Below are positions 26,342 through 32,115 of a stretch of DNA of 32,115 nucleotides, in pieces. The position numbers and the translations under genes were made by a program. The notes under the pieces were generated by a model. The model made no database searches and was not told where the DNA came from. It saw nothing but the letters and a program-made list of their open reading frames with translations. Position 1 is the first letter of the stretch, and the number at the start of each line of letters is the position of its first letter. The DNA comes from Pseudomonadota bacterium (lineage in GTDB: Bacteria > Pseudomonadota > Alphaproteobacteria > Rhodospirillales > Rhodospirillaceae): positions 1 through 32,115 of the forward strand of contig JAEWWF010000201.1 in NCBI GenBank assembly GCA_023396465.1. Direction: 5' to 3'.

Positions 26342-26689
26342 ATGTGGACGGGCGCCGACAGTCGCCTGCGGCTGGATGACAGCCTGACGGACGGTGATAT
26401 CGCCACCGCCGAGATCACCACGCCCGTCGGCGTTCTGATGATGCTGGCCGAGGTCCGCTTTGAAGACCGCTACCTTCGGCTGGTGGGCGTGCATACCTTT
26501 GGAGCCGACATCGGCCCCAACCAGTTCGGCCCCACCCGCCTGCGGTGGCTGGCGCAGGCCGTCATGGAGGTGCTCGACTGTGACGAAATCATCGTTGAGG
26601 GAGCGGTTCGAACGACTGGAGCGGGTCCCGGGCGCCGCCCCGGTCGCTTGCGGTTCGCCCGCGCGCTACCTGCTACAGCGGGCGACTGA
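26342..26689 (+). CDS. Hypothetical protein, first member of an overlapping pair
   Basis: Not recognised. The 115-residue frame reads like real protein, with alternating strands and helices: VLMMLAEVRFEDRYLRLVGV, then a helix (LRWLAQAVMEVLDCDEIIV), then GAVRTTGAGPGRRPGRLRF. The last part is basic and Gly/Pro-rich and looks like a conserved C-terminal motif. The ATG at 26342 has no good ribosome-binding site. A GTG at 26309 that overlaps the previous stop (GTGA) and follows GGGAGCGGGG is the alternative. The 3' part overlaps the HTH gene by 110 bases in another frame. The order small protein then XRE-type protein recalls higBA-type toxin-antitoxin pairs, but no toxin family is recognised. Confidence 0.55.
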   Translation: MWTGADSRLRLDDSLTDGDIATAEITTPVGVLMMLAEVRFEDRYLRLVGVHTFGADIGPNQFGPTRLRWLAQAVMEVLDCDEIIVEGAVRTTGAGPGRRPGRLRFARALPATAGD

Positions 26690-27077
26690 TCGCCCCGACA
26701 CCATCTCGGCCGCGCGGGCCCTGGTGCGCCGGCACATGTCCGTGCGGCAGGCCCACCGCGCCATGACCGCCCTGGTGACCGACGGCAAGGCCGTGGCGGA
26801 ACTCCCCATGGTCGAAGACCGGGCGGCCCTGGCTGCCGACTTGGCTGCCTGCGGCATCCGGGCGGTGCCCTATCAGGCGCCGGCGCGGGTGGACCTGAAG
26901 GCCATCCGCGAGCGCAGCGGACTCAGCCAGGACGAGTTCGCCCTGCGATTCGGTCTCGACGTGGCGACGGTGCGCAACTGGGAACAAGGGCGCTCCCAGC
27001 CCGACACCGCCAGCCGCATCCTGCTGGCGGTGATCGACACCGATCCGGCGGCGGTGCAGTCGGTGCTGGTGGTCTGA
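26580..27077 (+). CDS. XRE-type helix-turn-helix protein with L7/L12-like N-terminal segment
   Basis: The 165-residue protein ends in a clear HTH domain (105-160: LKAIRERSGLSQDEFALRFG, DVATVRNWEQGRSQPD) of the HigA/NadS antitoxin-like type. Residues about 44-97 (VRRHMSVRQAHRAMTALVTD with ELPMVEDRAALAADLAACGI) resemble the alternating helix-loop pattern of the ribosomal L7/L12 C-terminal domain. The GTG at 26580 is chosen for its perfect GGAGG 9 bases upstream. It lies inside the previous gene, giving a 110-base overlap; a later ATG at 26736 would remove the overlap but cut the N-terminal segment. It is probably a DNA-binding regulator, perhaps of its own operon. A hairpin follows the stop. 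Confidence 0.75.
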   Translation: MTKSSLRERFERLERVPGAAPVACGSPARYLLQRATDRPDTISAARALVRRHMSVRQAHRAMTALVTDGKAVAELPMVEDRAALAADLAACGIRAVPYQAPARVDLKAIRERSGLSQDEFALRFGLDVATVRNWEQGRSQPDTASRILLAVIDTDPAAVQSVLVV

Positions 27078-27101
27078 GCGGCAGGGCAGGGACCGAAAAG
27101 C

Positions 27102-27135
27102 CATCGGGCGCCGGAGAAAACTCCGGCGCCCGATG
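27102..27135 (-). terminator. Intrinsic terminator of rne (shared intergenic hairpin)
   Basis: A perfect 15-bp GC-rich stem (27102-27116 with 27121-27135) and AAAA loop (TTTT in the minus-strand transcript) is followed on the minus strand by GCTTTTCGG. This favours termination of rne. Plus-strand transcripts of the HTH gene also run through it but lack a T tail. Confidence 0.8.
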
Positions 27136-27163
27136 TGCGAGGGCAGTCCGTAAGGCCGGAGCC

Positions 27164-29785
27164 TTACATGGAATGTTCCCACCAACCGCGACGGGGCGGC
27201 TGCGGCGGCTGCTCCGGTTCGGCAGCGGCCGGTTCGGTGGTGGCCGGCTCCGGCTGGGGCGCCGGAGCAGGGGCAGCCGCCGGTGCCGTATCCACGGCGG
27301 GCGTGACTTCCGCCGGCTGCTCGGCATCGGCGATGGTTTCGGCCACGTCCGGCGTCGCAGCCTCTTCCGCCGGCGCGGCGGCACGGCGGCGGCCACGGGC
27401 ACGGGCGGTCCGGCCATCGGCTTCGGGCACCGCCTCGGTGCTGCCAGCTTCGCTCTCGGCCTTGGTGCGGCGACGCCGCGGCTTACGGGCCGGGGCTTCC
27501 TCGGCGGCGGTGTCATCCTCCACCGGCGCGGCCAGGGCTCCGCCCTCATCCTCATCGGCGACGGCCACTTCCGGCTCGATGGTCAGGTCGGCGGTTTCGG
27601 CCAGGGCCGTGGGCTGCTCCTCACCCTCGGCGGCACCGGTCTTGCGGCGACGGCGACCGCCCCGGCGGGAGCGGCGGCGACGGCGCTTCTCGGCCTCGGC
27701 TTCGGTCTCGCCCTCCACGGCCTCCAGATCGGCGCCCTCATCGGCGTCGTTGTCGGCTTCGGTTTCGGCGTCAGCCTCAGCCTCAGCCTCATTTTCGACT
27801 TCGGTGTCTTCGCTCTCGGCGTCGTCCTCGCCCTCGCCCTCGCCCTCGCCATCGAACTGGTCATCGGGCGACAGGGCTTCGGCGTCGGTCTCGCCTTGGG
27901 TCTCGGCCTCGCCGTTGCGCTTGCCGCGCCGGCGCCGGCGGCGGCGGCGGCGCTTCTTGCCGTCGTCCTCGCCTCCTTCGGCGGTGGCTTGGGTCTCGCT
28001 GCGGGCCGGCTCGGCAGCGGCCACGGCGGTGGCCACCGGCTCGGCTTGGGCTTCGGTGGCCTGCGGCTCGGCGGCTTCCGTCGCGTCGTCCTCTTCGTCC
28101 TCGTCGTCCTCGGCCTCAATCGGAGCGGCGATCTCGGCGGCGGGGCGGAATTCCTCCTTGCGGTCGCCCTTCACCCGTTCCATGCGGTGATCGGGCGGGA
28201 TCAGGCTTTCGTCGCCCTGGAGGTAGACCTTGATGCCGTAGCGGCGCTCGATGTCCTCCAGCGCCTGGCGCTTGTAGTTGAGGATATAGAGCGCCACCAT
28301 CGGGTGGACGGTGACCGTCACCTCGGTGGAACGCTGGCGGACGCCTTCCTCCTCGATGATGCGCAGGATGTGGATCGAGGTGGATTCGGTGGAACGGATC
28401 ATGCCGGTGCCGCCGCAGTGCGGGCAGGCATGGAAGCTGGTCTCCATCAGCGACGGGCGCAGGCGCTGGCGCGACAGTTCCAGCAGGCCGAAGGCGGAAA
28501 TGCGGCCCATCTGGATGCGGGCGCGGTCGTTCTTCAGGGCTTCTTTCAGGCGCTTCTCGACGGAGGCGTTGTTGCGGCTCTCCTCCATGTCGATGAAGTC
28601 GATGACGATCAGACCGGCGAGGTCGCGCAGGCGCAACTGGCGGGCGATTTCCTCCGCCGCCTCCAGGTTGGTCTTGAGCGCCGTCTCCTCGATGTGGCGC
28701 TCCTTGGTGGCGCGGCCGGAGTTGACGTCGATGGCGACCAGCGCCTCGGTCTGGTTGATGACGATGTAGCCGCCGGAGCGCAGTTGCACCACCGGGCTGT
28801 GCATGGCATCGAGTTGGCTGTCCACCTGGAAGCGGTGGAACAGCGGCATGATCGGGTCGCGGTACCGCTGCACCTTCTTGGCGTGGCTCGGCGTCAGCGT
28901 CTTCATGAAGTCCTTGGCGAGACGATAGCCTTCCTCGCCTTCGACCAGCACTTCCTCCAGATCGGCGGAATAGACGTCGCGGATGGCGCGGCGGATCAGG
29001 CTGGCTTCCTCATGAATCAGCGCCGGCGCCCGGCTGGCGAGCGTGGTCTCGCGAATCTGGTTCCAGGTGCGGATCAGGTAGTCATAGTCGCGCTTGATCT
29101 CGGTCTTGTTGCGTTCCGCCCCGGCGGTGCGCAGGATGACCGCCATGCTGCTCGGCACGTCCAGGTCGGACATGATCGCCTTCAGGCGGCGGCGGTCGAT
29201 GGCCGAGGTGATCTTGCGCGAGACGCCGCCGCCACGGGCGGTGTTCGGCATCAGCACGCAGTAGCGGCCGGCGAGCGAAATATAGGTGGTGAGCGCCGCG
29301 CCCTTGTTGCCACGCTCTTCCTTCACGACCTGCACCAGCATGATCTGCCGGCGCTTGATCACTTCCTGAATCTTGTAGTTGCGAACCGACCGCTGACGGG
29401 TGCGGGTGGCCGGTTCGTCCTCGGATTCGTCGCCACCGAGGGTTTCGACGTCCTCGCCATTGTCGGCGGCATCCTGCTCGGCGGCCTCGCGGGCGGCTTC
29501 CGCCTGCTGTTCGGCGATCAGCGCCTGCCGGTCGGCGACAGGAATCTGATAGTAATCGGGGTGGATTTCGCTGAATGCCAGGAAGCCATGCCGGTTGCCG
29601 CCGTAATCGACGAAGGCAGCCTGCAACGACGGCTCGACCCGAACAATCTTGGCGAGATAGATGTTTCCCTTGTTCTGCTTCTTCGTGCTGGTTTCGACGT
29701 CGAAGCTTTCAAGGCGCGTTCCGTTCACCACAACCACTCGGGTCTCTTCCGAGTGGGTGGCGTCGATGAGCATACGCTTGACCAT
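27164..29785 (-). CDS. rne: Ribonuclease E
   Basis: The 873-residue endoribonuclease starts MVKRMLIDATHSEETRVVVV. It has an S1 domain interrupted by an acidic insertion (about 85-125), as in other alphaproteobacteria. DNase-I-like catalytic residues are Asp353 (AIDVNSGRAT) and Asp396 (IVIDFIDME), with the same 43-residue spacing as Escherichia coli Asp303/Asp346. The zinc link is CPHCGGTG (Cys454, Cys457). The C-terminal half is a disordered degradosome scaffold with a run of ten Arg, long Glu/Ala/Asp stretches and Arg-rich blocks. It ends in PRRGWWEHSM, matching the Gly-Trp-Trp motif that binds polynucleotide phosphorylase in Caulobacter. It performs mRNA decay and RNA processing. The start at 29785 is the conserved one, with GGAG 11 bases upstream. 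Confidence 0.97.
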   Translation of the reverse strand: MVKRMLIDATHSEETRVVVVNGTRLESFDVETSTKKQNKGNIYLAKIVRVEPSLQAAFVDYGGNRHGFLAFSEIHPDYYQIPVADRQALIAEQQAEAAREAAEQDAADNGEDVETLGGDESEDEPATRTRQRSVRNYKIQEVIKRRQIMLVQVVKEERGNKGAALTTYISLAGRYCVLMPNTARGGGVSRKITSAIDRRRLKAIMSDLDVPSSMAVILRTAGAERNKTEIKRDYDYLIRTWNQIRETTLASRAPALIHEEASLIRRAIRDVYSADLEEVLVEGEEGYRLAKDFMKTLTPSHAKKVQRYRDPIMPLFHRFQVDSQLDAMHSPVVQLRSGGYIVINQTEALVAIDVNSGRATKERHIEETALKTNLEAAEEIARQLRLRDLAGLIVIDFIDMEESRNNASVEKRLKEALKNDRARIQMGRISAFGLLELSRQRLRPSLMETSFHACPHCGGTGMIRSTESTSIHILRIIEEEGVRQRSTEVTVTVHPMVALYILNYKRQALEDIERRYGIKVYLQGDESLIPPDHRMERVKGDRKEEFRPAAEIAAPIEAEDDEDEEDDATEAAEPQATEAQAEPVATAVAAAEPARSETQATAEGGEDDGKKRRRRRRRRRGKRNGEAETQGETDAEALSPDDQFDGEGEGEGEDDAESEDTEVENEAEAEADAETEADNDADEGADLEAVEGETEAEAEKRRRRRSRRGGRRRRKTGAAEGEEQPTALAETADLTIEPEVAVADEDEGGALAAPVEDDTAAEEAPARKPRRRRTKAESEAGSTEAVPEADGRTARARGRRRAAAPAEEAATPDVAETIADAEQPAEVTPAVDTAPAAAPAPAPQPEPATTEPAAAEPEQPPQPPRRGWWEHSM
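27771..27850 (-). repeat. rne: Hexamer tandem repeats in the RNase E scaffold region
   Basis: The plus strand shows TCAGCC repeated about 3.5 times (27771-27791) and CCTCGC-type hexamers repeated about four times (27826-27850). They encode alternating Glu-Ala and Gly-Glu in RNase E. Six-base units keep the frame when copy number changes. Confidence 0.7.
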
Positions 29786-30190
29786 TAACCGTGTGACTCC
29801 GCAATCCCGCCCGGCGGCGAACACTGCGCCGTCCTGGACAGGGGATCAATCCGACGAGGCCGGCTGCGGATGCGGCGGTGGCGACGGCGATGCCAGAAAC
29901 GCCCGACACCGGCGCGCCAAAAGGCGCGCCGGCCGCGCGCGGCGCCACGGTGGGCGCGGCGGACACGGCCGGACGGTGCATCGACATCGGAATGCCGCGA
30001 AACTGCATGAAGGCCTCGGACCCAGAAACTCGAACAGGCCGTCGGCGGCCGCCGGACAGGGTGCCCGGGCTTTTCCTCCTGCCGAATGATGGTTCGCCGA
30101 TCCGGACGGTGCCGCACCGCGGCTTCCGAACCCGGGGCGACACCTCCGGGAAGCAGGGATCTCCGCCGACAGCGGAAATTCGCCCGTTCA
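29786..30190 (-). promoter_or_regulatory. rne: Probable long 5' leader of rne
   Basis: About 400 bases upstream of rne hold no convincing protein gene. On the minus strand there is a perfect 10-bp hairpin with a UUUU loop (29909-29932) and other GC-rich self-complementary stretches. In Escherichia coli the rne leader (about 360 bases) folds into hairpins that RNase E binds to control its own level. A similar role here is inferred from length, position and structure, not from sequence similarity. Confidence 0.45.
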
Positions 30191-30218
30191 CCATAGCGGC
30201 GGCGGACGCCCGGCACAA
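30191..30218 (-). promoter_or_regulatory. rne: Candidate rne promoter
   Basis: On the minus strand TTGTGC (30218-30213) and CTATGG (30196-30191) are 16 bases apart. Transcription from near 30184 would give a leader of about 400 bases. The match is modest. Confidence 0.3.
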
Positions 30219-30412
30219 CGGTTTGTTGCCGCTCCTGTCCCCCGCGCCGCGCTCCTCGGGCGGCTGGGGCGGTCCGGGGGCGGGTGTGATCTCCCGGCGC
30301 GGGAAGCGTGGTGCATCCTTGCGATTTTCGGCCGTTCGGCGAAAAAATCGCTCTCCCTGTTCATCCGAACGGGGTTTTCGGGCGGCTGGCGCGGCACTGT
30401 GGGGTCATCGAC

Positions 30413-30702
30413 GCCGGGAGCCCCGGCACGATGCTCACACCTCCGGCCCGGCGAACCCATCCGTCGGGCCTGTCCGGGGGACCGGTGCCGTCTTGGGGGG
30501 AAACAATGGCGGCACCGGTCTGCCCCCGACCGCGAATACCGATGGCCGAGCCCGCCCCCCGCGTGGACCCGCCGCCATCGGGAAAGTCCGCCGTCTGCCG
30601 GAACCCGCCACCTTCTCCGGCAGACGGCGGCACCGCTCCTTAACCCTGCTTACCGATCAGCGCCTTGCCCCTGCGTCTTTTGACGCAGGGGTGCCTTTTT
30701 TC
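30413..30702 (+). ncRNA. Candidate structured RNA ending in an intrinsic terminator
   Basis: Five hairpins follow one another on the plus strand without an evident protein gene. They are GCCGGG/CCCGGC (30413-30427), GGCCCG/CGGGCC (30445-30470), a long stem of about 16 pairs (30475-30528), a perfect 15-bp stem (30588-30602 with 30616-30630) and the terminator (30668-30702). The loop of the third holds GGGGGGAAACAATGG, a ribosome-binding-site-like run plus ATG. That ATG opens a 45-codon Pro-rich frame (30506-30643) ending before the terminator, so a small regulated mRNA is the alternative. The loop of the fourth (CCACCTTC) is pyrimidine-rich and could pair with Shine-Dalgarno sequences. No promoter is clear, so the 5' end is open. 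No known RNA family is recognised. Confidence 0.45.
30668..30702 (+). terminator. Strong rho-independent terminator
   Basis: A perfect 10-bp stem (30668-30677 with 30682-30691) with a TTTT loop is followed by TGCC and six T (30696-30701). It acts on plus-strand transcripts only; the minus strand has no T tract. No recognised gene precedes it for 3.6 kb on this strand. Confidence 0.9.
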
Positions 30703-30792
30703 TTCCCGATGTTCAACGAGGCGTTGAACCTTTGGTAGTGGAAATGCCGTAATACTCACGGGCGATCCCTCTGGGATGCTTTATACCTATAA

Positions 30793-30999
30793 GTGGCAAA
30801 GATTCGATCGTTCGTCATGACCTCGCTGCACGAGACCGCTGCCGCCGCCCCCTTTCCGCCGGCCGATGGCACCCCAGCCGCCGGTGATCCGCTGGACTCG
30901 ATGCTGTGCCGCCTGGGCGAGGAGATCCTCGCCGAACCGTTGCCAGAGGCGCTGTTGGCATTGCTGCGTCCAGAGCCGTCGGGCACCACCGGCGGCTGA
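30793..30999 (+). CDS. Small NepR-like protein, candidate anti-sigma factor
   Basis: The 68-residue protein has a disordered N-terminal half and a helical core LDSMLCRLGEEILAEPLPEA followed by LLALL. The pattern L-x(4)-E-E-x-L-x-EPxP-x(2)-L-x(2)-LL resembles the conserved core of NepR. NepR is the alphaproteobacterial anti-sigma factor that holds the stress sigma factor EcfG until PhyR removes it. Size also fits (NepR is about 60 residues). No ecfG or phyR gene is adjacent, so this could be an orphan NepR paralogue or a look-alike. Two starts compete: GTG at 30793, 7 bases after a TTTATA box and so possibly leaderless, and ATG at 30817. Neither has a Shine-Dalgarno sequence. Confidence 0.6.
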   Translation: MAKIRSFVMTSLHETAAAAPFPPADGTPAAGDPLDSMLCRLGEEILAEPLPEALLALLRPEPSGTTGG

Positions 31000-31068
31000 G
31001 GCGGCTCCAACCACCGGAACCCGCCAGGTGTTGCTGTCAGACAAAGCAGCATCACAGGGAGCCGCCCC

Positions 31069-31563
31069 ATGGCTGAGGACGATCGTCGTCCGTTATCCGA
31101 CCGGCCGCCGCCGGAAACCCTCACCGACCGCGATCCGCCGTCCACCCCGCGCGGCGCCCACGGGCCGCACGCCGGCAAGCCGGTCTATGTCGGCGTGTCG
31201 CGCACGGTGACCAACATCTACATCCTGTTCCTGGTGGGGGTGTTCATCCCGCTCGCCACCGCCGCCGGCGCCGTCTGGGCCGGCTCCGCCCGGCGCACCG
31301 CGACGCCCGAGGAACGCACCCACTACACCTTCCAGATCGGCACCTTCTGGGGCACGCTGGCGGCGGTGGTCATCGGCGCCTTGCTCAGCTACGCCTATGT
31401 CGGCTGGCTGATCCTGATGCTGTGGGCGTTCTGGATCGTCATCCGCACCGTCAAGGGCATGAGTTGGGCCGGCCGTGGCGAGCCGGTGCCGGTGCCGGAA
31501 AGCTGGATGTTCGGCGGCGGCGGGCCGGAGCGCCCCGGCGACCGCGGCGCCCCGCCGCCCTGA
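31069..31563 (+). CDS. Small integral membrane protein (DUF4870-like)
   Basis: The 164-residue protein has a Pro-rich cytoplasmic N-terminus (to about residue 40). A hydrophobic span lies at about 46-70 (IYILFLVGVFIPLATAAGAV) and a second hydrophobic region of one or two spans at about 93-127 (GTLAAVVIGALLSYAYVGWL, ILMLWAFWIVI). A short C-terminal tail follows (VKGMSWAGRGEPVPVPESWM). The hydrophobic layout and a G-x-P-x-x-x-P-x-SW end recall DUF4870/Tic20-type small membrane proteins of unknown function. The ATG at 31069 has AGGGAG 8 bases upstream. It follows the NepR-like gene by 69 bases and may be co-transcribed. It converges on the CBS gene with a shared hairpin between. Confidence 0.7.
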   Translation: MAEDDRRPLSDRPPPETLTDRDPPSTPRGAHGPHAGKPVYVGVSRTVTNIYILFLVGVFIPLATAAGAVWAGSARRTATPEERTHYTFQIGTFWGTLAAVVIGALLSYAYVGWLILMLWAFWIVIRTVKGMSWAGRGEPVPVPESWMFGGGGPERPGDRGAPPP

Positions 31564-31579
31564 GGGCGCGGCAACGAAA

Positions 31580-31609
31580 AAGGGCGGGAGCCGCGCGGCC
31601 CCCGCCCTT
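31580..31609. terminator. Bidirectional terminator between membrane-protein and CBS genes
   Basis: A 9-bp perfect stem (31580-31588 with 31601-31609), one mismatch, then 3 more pairs around a GCGC loop. On the minus strand it is followed by TTTCG; on the plus strand the tail is only CGTCTTCG. It separates two converging genes. Confidence 0.75.
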
Positions 31610-31640
31610 CGTCTTCGTGTTCAGCGCCAGTCGAGTCGCC

Positions 31641-32060
31641 TCAGCCTTCGGAAATGCCGGAGACGGTGCGGCCGGTGGTTTCGACGGCGGCGCGGGTGGC
31701 CAGGTCGGCGGTGGCGATCAGCCCCACCAGTTCCTTGCGGCTGTTGAGCACCGCCAGCCGGCGGATCTGGCGGTCGGCCATGATGCGCGCCGCCTCGTCG
31801 ATGGTGTCGTCCTCGTAGGCATATTCGACGCCTTCCGTCATGGCGTCGGAGGCCTTGGCGGTGTTGGGGTCGAGCCCCTTGGCGGTGCCGTTCAGCACGA
31901 TGTCGCGGTCGGTGATGGTGCCGACCAGGCGGCCCTTGTCCGACACCGGCATCATGCCGATGTCGTACTGCTTCATGGCATTGGCGACCTGTTTCAGGGT
32001 CATCGTCGGGTCCGCCAGACGGACATTCTTGGCCATGATCTCCTTGACGCGCTGCGCCAT
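31641..32060 (-). CDS. CBS-domain pair protein
   Basis: The 139-residue protein consists of two CBS motifs forming one Bateman module. The first is at about 8-60 (VKEIMAKNVRLADPTMTLKQ, then GRLVGTITDRDIV). The second is at about 72-125 (ASDAMTEGVEYAYEDDTIDE, then KELVGLIATADLA). Such stand-alone modules bind adenine nucleotides or related ligands and act as sensors, but the partner is unknown. The start at 32060 has a perfect GGAGG 6 bases upstream. Its promoter lies at or beyond the window's right edge. Confidence 0.92.
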   Translation of the reverse strand: MAQRVKEIMAKNVRLADPTMTLKQVANAMKQYDIGMMPVSDKGRLVGTITDRDIVLNGTAKGLDPNTAKASDAMTEGVEYAYEDDTIDEAARIMADRQIRRLAVLNSRKELVGLIATADLATRAAVETTGRTVSGISEG

Positions 32061-32115
32061 GGTTTTCCTCCGTTTCCCGTGAGCGGGGCGGCCGGCCGGG
32101 TACCGGCTCTTGCTC

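Noticed and set aside
27173..29788. An 871-codon open frame on the plus strand opposite rne
   Set aside because: It is a mirror of the repeat-rich RNase E gene. It matches no recognised protein and its low-complexity Gly/Leu/Phe pattern follows the Glu/Ala/Arg codons on the other strand.
29709..30218. A 169-codon minus-strand frame upstream of and overlapping rne
   Set aside because: It runs into rne in another frame. Third-position G/C preference fades before the overlap, and no protein family is recognised. A structured leader explains the stretch better.
30188..30460. A 90-codon minus-strand frame beginning with MGSPGRRC and containing an internal MNRESDFF start
   Set aside because: No ribosome-binding site, no clear codon-position bias, and an Arg/Pro-rich sequence typical of chance frames in GC-rich DNA.
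30579..30660. GGAAAGTCCG and AACCCTGCTTACCGATCAG resemble pieces of RNase P RNA
   Set aside because: The two pieces are only about 70 bases apart instead of roughly 300, and the other conserved blocks (GAGGAAAGTCCGGGCTCC, ACAGAAA) are missing.
29878..30738. A 286-codon plus-strand frame across the rne upstream region
   Set aside because: It runs through the intrinsic terminator at 30668-30702. Its composition (Arg/Gly/Pro-rich, no pattern) looks random, and its start lacks a ribosome-binding site.

Overview
The window is high-GC DNA (roughly 70% by eye, with strong G/C preference at third codon positions) from an alphaproteobacterium. It is most likely a member of the Rhodospirillales, of Magnetospirillum/Rhodospirillum type, though the genus is not proven. 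Support comes from the RNase E, which has an insertion in its S1 region and a C-terminal Gly-Trp-Trp motif, and from a small protein resembling the alphaproteobacterial anti-sigma factor NepR. No rRNA, tRNA, insertion sequence, prophage or CRISPR array was seen.

Layout. Positions 1-2503 hold the end of an asparagine-synthase-like gene overlapped by an acetyltransferase gene. A 61-residue orphan protein gene (2749-2934) follows, with a plausible promoter and a clear terminator. Next come a YidE/AspT-type transporter (3134-4807), a flavin reductase (4812-5318, minus) and a divergent MarR regulator (5733-6203) with inverted repeats between them. Release factor 3 and an HD phosphohydrolase (6364-8555) converge on an unrecognised helical protein (8565-9725, minus). 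A DUF4168 exported protein comes next (9913-10320, minus).

The central block is glycogen metabolism: glgA and glgP on the minus strand and glgC divergent on the plus strand (10468-16101). Next is a minus-strand group of a class III aminotransferase, a glutamine-synthetase-like ligase and an AhpD-like protein (16149-19547), suggesting amine or gamma-glutamyl chemistry. Then comes an envelope group: a peptidoglycan-binding lipoprotein, a DsbA/ScsC-like thiol oxidoreductase and an M48 metalloprotease with TPR-like repeats (19710-22823). A divergent plus-strand operon holds a degenerate gamma-glutamyltransferase-like lipoprotein, a class I aminotransferase and a 3-hydroxyacyl-CoA-dehydrogenase-like enzyme (22843-26312). 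Two small genes overlapping by 110 bases follow (26342-27077), the second encoding an XRE-type HTH protein.

The right end carries RNase E (27164-29785, minus). Upstream of it are about 1 kb without a convincing protein gene: a probable long rne leader, then a chain of hairpins on the plus strand ending in a textbook intrinsic terminator. Last are a NepR-like small protein, a small membrane protein and a CBS-domain protein.

The best candidates for something undescribed are the orphan structured transcript at 30413-30702, the overlapping small gene pair at 26342-27077, the gamma-glutamyltransferase homologue with altered active-site residues, and a hairpin that covers the ribosome-binding site of the AhpD-like gene.
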